Source: Mailhella sp. (GTDB lineage Bacteria > Desulfobacterota > Desulfovibrionia > Desulfovibrionales > Desulfovibrionaceae). Taken from it: a DNA stretch of 13,904 bases. Positions 13,786 to 13,904 of the stretch are shown here, one piece after another (position 1 is the first letter of the stretch; every line of letters begins with the position of its first letter). The stretch lies in contig JAGAZG010000228.1 in the NCBI GenBank assembly GCA_017940105.1, positions 1-13,904 of the forward strand, read 5' to 3'. The notes under the pieces were generated by a model. That model was given only the letters and a program-made list of their open reading frames with translations. It was not told the origin of the DNA and did no database searches. Made by a program: the position numbers and the translations under genes.

Positions 13786-13904
13786 AACAAATACCTGTCG
13801 TAGATTGCCGCGGCCTGGTATGCCCGGAGCCTGTCATCAGAACCCGCGACGCCTTGTCTGAAAAGCCTGAAAAGCTCACTGTGCTCGTTGATTACGCCCC
13901 TTCG
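13782..13904 (+). CDS. yedF: YedF-type selenium metabolism protein, N-terminal TusA domain (truncated by the window end)
   Basis: The first 41 codons of a gene that runs off the right edge. The sequence VVDCRGLVCPEPVIRTRDAL is the TusA-like N-terminal signature with active Cys14 in CPEP and an extra Cys9, then VLVDYAPS. The ATG overlaps the kinase-like stop by 4 nt (ATGA). YedF of the selenium-metabolism type normally has this domain followed by a C-terminal DsrE-like/DUF3343-like part, which lies outside the window, so YedF is distinguished from a second plain TusA only by context. Confidence 0.72.
   Translation, partial: MKQIPVVDCRGLVCPEPVIRTRDALSEKPEKLTVLVDYAPS

Overview
The window looks like a chromosomal segment of an anaerobic, sulfate-reducer-type deltaproteobacterium (Desulfovibrionaceae such as Desulfovibrio, Bilophila or Mailhella). 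Two things suggest this. Heme is made by the siroheme-dependent alternative route (AhbC, AhbD and an AhbA/B-type decarboxylase) next to hemB, an arrangement I recall from Desulfovibrio. There is also a dedicated selenium-handling operon (YedE-type membrane protein, TusA-like carrier, Se/S-carrier-like protein, kinase-fold protein, YedF). Genus assignment is inference.

Region 1 (about 1-4257) is accessory and visibly more AT-rich than the rest. It holds a large serine recombinase on the minus strand that runs off the left edge and is broken by a one-base frameshift near 1160, a divergent XRE-type regulator, and two tandem, non-identical nucleotidyltransferases of the RlaP/YcgL type (PF10127/COG3541-like). 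An 18-bp palindrome lies immediately after the regulator stop codon. The set reads as a small mobile or defence-like island of unknown role.

Region 2 (about 4258-9566) is the heme cluster on the plus strand: a roughly 330-nt leader, ahbC, an AEC-family permease, hemB, ahbD, and a Lrp/AsnC-like siroheme decarboxylase subunit, closed by a strong Rho-independent terminator. HemB makes porphobilinogen. After siroheme is formed by genes outside the window, the decarboxylase removes two acetate carboxyls, AhbC removes the remaining acetate side chains to give Fe-coproporphyrin III, and AhbD makes heme b. Only one of the two expected decarboxylase subunits is present here.

Region 3 (about 9583-10620, minus) is an exported NodB-type polysaccharide deacetylase with an atypical metal-site motif. 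Region 4 (about 10621-13904, plus) starts with a 391-nt leader containing a promoter-like element, a possible short leader peptide and an intrinsic-terminator hairpin. Then come yedE, a stand-alone TusA-like gene, a DUF3343 (Se/S-carrier-like) gene, a ribokinase/YjeF-C-like gene and the start of yedF, nearly all overlapping by 1-4 nt and so tightly translationally coupled. The operon continues beyond the right edge. No rRNA, tRNA, CRISPR array or insertion sequence was recognised.
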